Origin: CAYYGL01 sp964471235
GTDB taxonomy: Bacteria; Calditrichota; Calditrichia; RBG-13-44-9; J075
Direction of reading: 5' to 3'
Assembly (NCBI GenBank): GCA_964471235.1
Contig: CAYYGL010000121.1
Coordinates: 1 to 14,726, forward strand
DNA length: 14,726 nucleotides
The position numbers and the translations under genes are program-made. How positions within the stretch are numbered: the stretch's first letter is position 1; the number at the start of each line of letters is the position of its first letter. The notes beneath the pieces are model-generated. The model worked only from the letters and a program-made list of their open reading frames with translations, ran no database searches and was not told the DNA's origin. Shown here piece after piece: positions 14,371 to 14,726 of this stretch.

Positions 14371-14448
14371 TGGTCGTTGCGCGAAGAGGTGCCGAGAACG
14401 CAGCGGTTACCGAAAAACAATATCTTTCCATCCCTCATCGGAACGCTT
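14371..14448 (+). repeat. Dispersed repeat module 1, copy B
   Basis: The 78-base segment matches 5897-5974 in the same orientation at about 66 of 78 positions without gaps, with weaker similarity to the left from about 14348 (ACCGATAGGATTC against ACCGATATGATTC). It is non-coding and lies upstream of serS. Confidence 0.85.
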
Positions 14449-14492
14449 TCGTATGGTTGAGCACCAGGAGGAAATAATTCTGGAAATTGAAT

Positions 14493-14558
14493 AACATCGG
14501 TTCGACATCAGAAAAATAGAACGCTGATGACCCGGATGGCACGGATTTTCGCAGATTT
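14493..14558 (-). repeat. Dispersed repeat module 2, copy B (inverted)
   Basis: This segment is the reverse complement of 6064-6129 at 62 of 66 positions, with 40 identical bases in a row at 14519-14558. In copy A it is in the opposite orientation relative to module 1. The high identity against about 85% for module 1 suggests the two modules have different ages or different conversion histories. Confidence 0.93.
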
Positions 14559-14726
14559 GTACCGATTCCGTTATCTTACCACAGAGAGCACAGAGGTCAT
14601 TGAGAATATAAAAAAGTGTTACTCCTCAGGAAATCGCTATTTCGGACGTAGATAAGCAAGGGTTCCTGTAGAAATCTGTTTTTGTCATCAAAACTTTTTC
14701 GTTACCGCAATGATACCAGCGGATAC

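Larger units (their letters stand above)
14161..14726. other. Non-coding region upstream of serS with leader and dispersed repeats
   Basis: This 566-base stretch has no supportable gene. Nearest to serS is a leader with two hairpins and a TATAAT box. From about 14348 to 14558 it carries copy B of the two repeat modules found near 5.9-6.1 kb, and at about 14578-14600 a purine-rich CACAGAGAGCACAGAGG tract of similar style to module 1. I see nothing definable in 14606-14726. Confidence 0.7.

Overview
The window looks like an ordinary chromosomal stretch from a Gram-negative-type bacterium, about half G+C, with recognisable Shine-Dalgarno sites before many genes. A lipoprotein-type lytic transglycosylase, an exported di-haem peroxidase relative and a DUF2851 protein suggest a member of the wider Bacteroidota/Chlorobiota/Calditrichota/KSB1-like assemblage. 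The lineage is inference from gene content and family memory; there is no rRNA marker here.

Layout. Bases 1-4785 run on the plus strand: the 3' end of a cytochrome-c peroxidase/MauG-type gene, a glycerate 2-kinase, a NOL1/NOP2/Sun-type RNA cytosine methyltransferase whose stop overlaps the start of an SDR oxidoreductase (ATGA), and a possible 52-residue small protein. Bases 4820-9692 run on the minus strand: an exported protein of unknown function, a 740-base gene-poor interval holding dispersed repeats and a possible gene remnant, a lytic transglycosylase paired with a DUF350 membrane protein, a short MgtC/SapB-type membrane protein, and a DUF2851 protein. At 9693-9769 lies a divergent control region with a perfect 22-base palindrome, facing a plus-strand XRE-type repressor (9770-10153). 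From 10266 to 14160 the minus strand carries serS, then plsC, a possible small ORF, a PtsN-like EIIA protein and a polyprenyl diphosphate synthase in transcription order. The last 566 bases are non-coding and repeat the modules seen near 5.9-6.1 kb.

How it fits together. Most genes are household functions: tRNA charging, RNA modification, phospholipid and isoprenoid synthesis, glycerate entry into lower glycolysis, and peptidoglycan turnover. I see no CRISPR array, transposase, phage gene, tRNA or rRNA. The points most worth a second look are the repressor/DUF2851 divergent unit, whose palindrome covers the -10 element of a near-consensus promoter; the modular repeat present twice with one module inverted; a perfect 37-base inverted repeat in front of the glycerate kinase; and a Pro-to-Gly change beside a catalytic cysteine of the RNA methyltransferase. 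I found no clear new multi-gene system.
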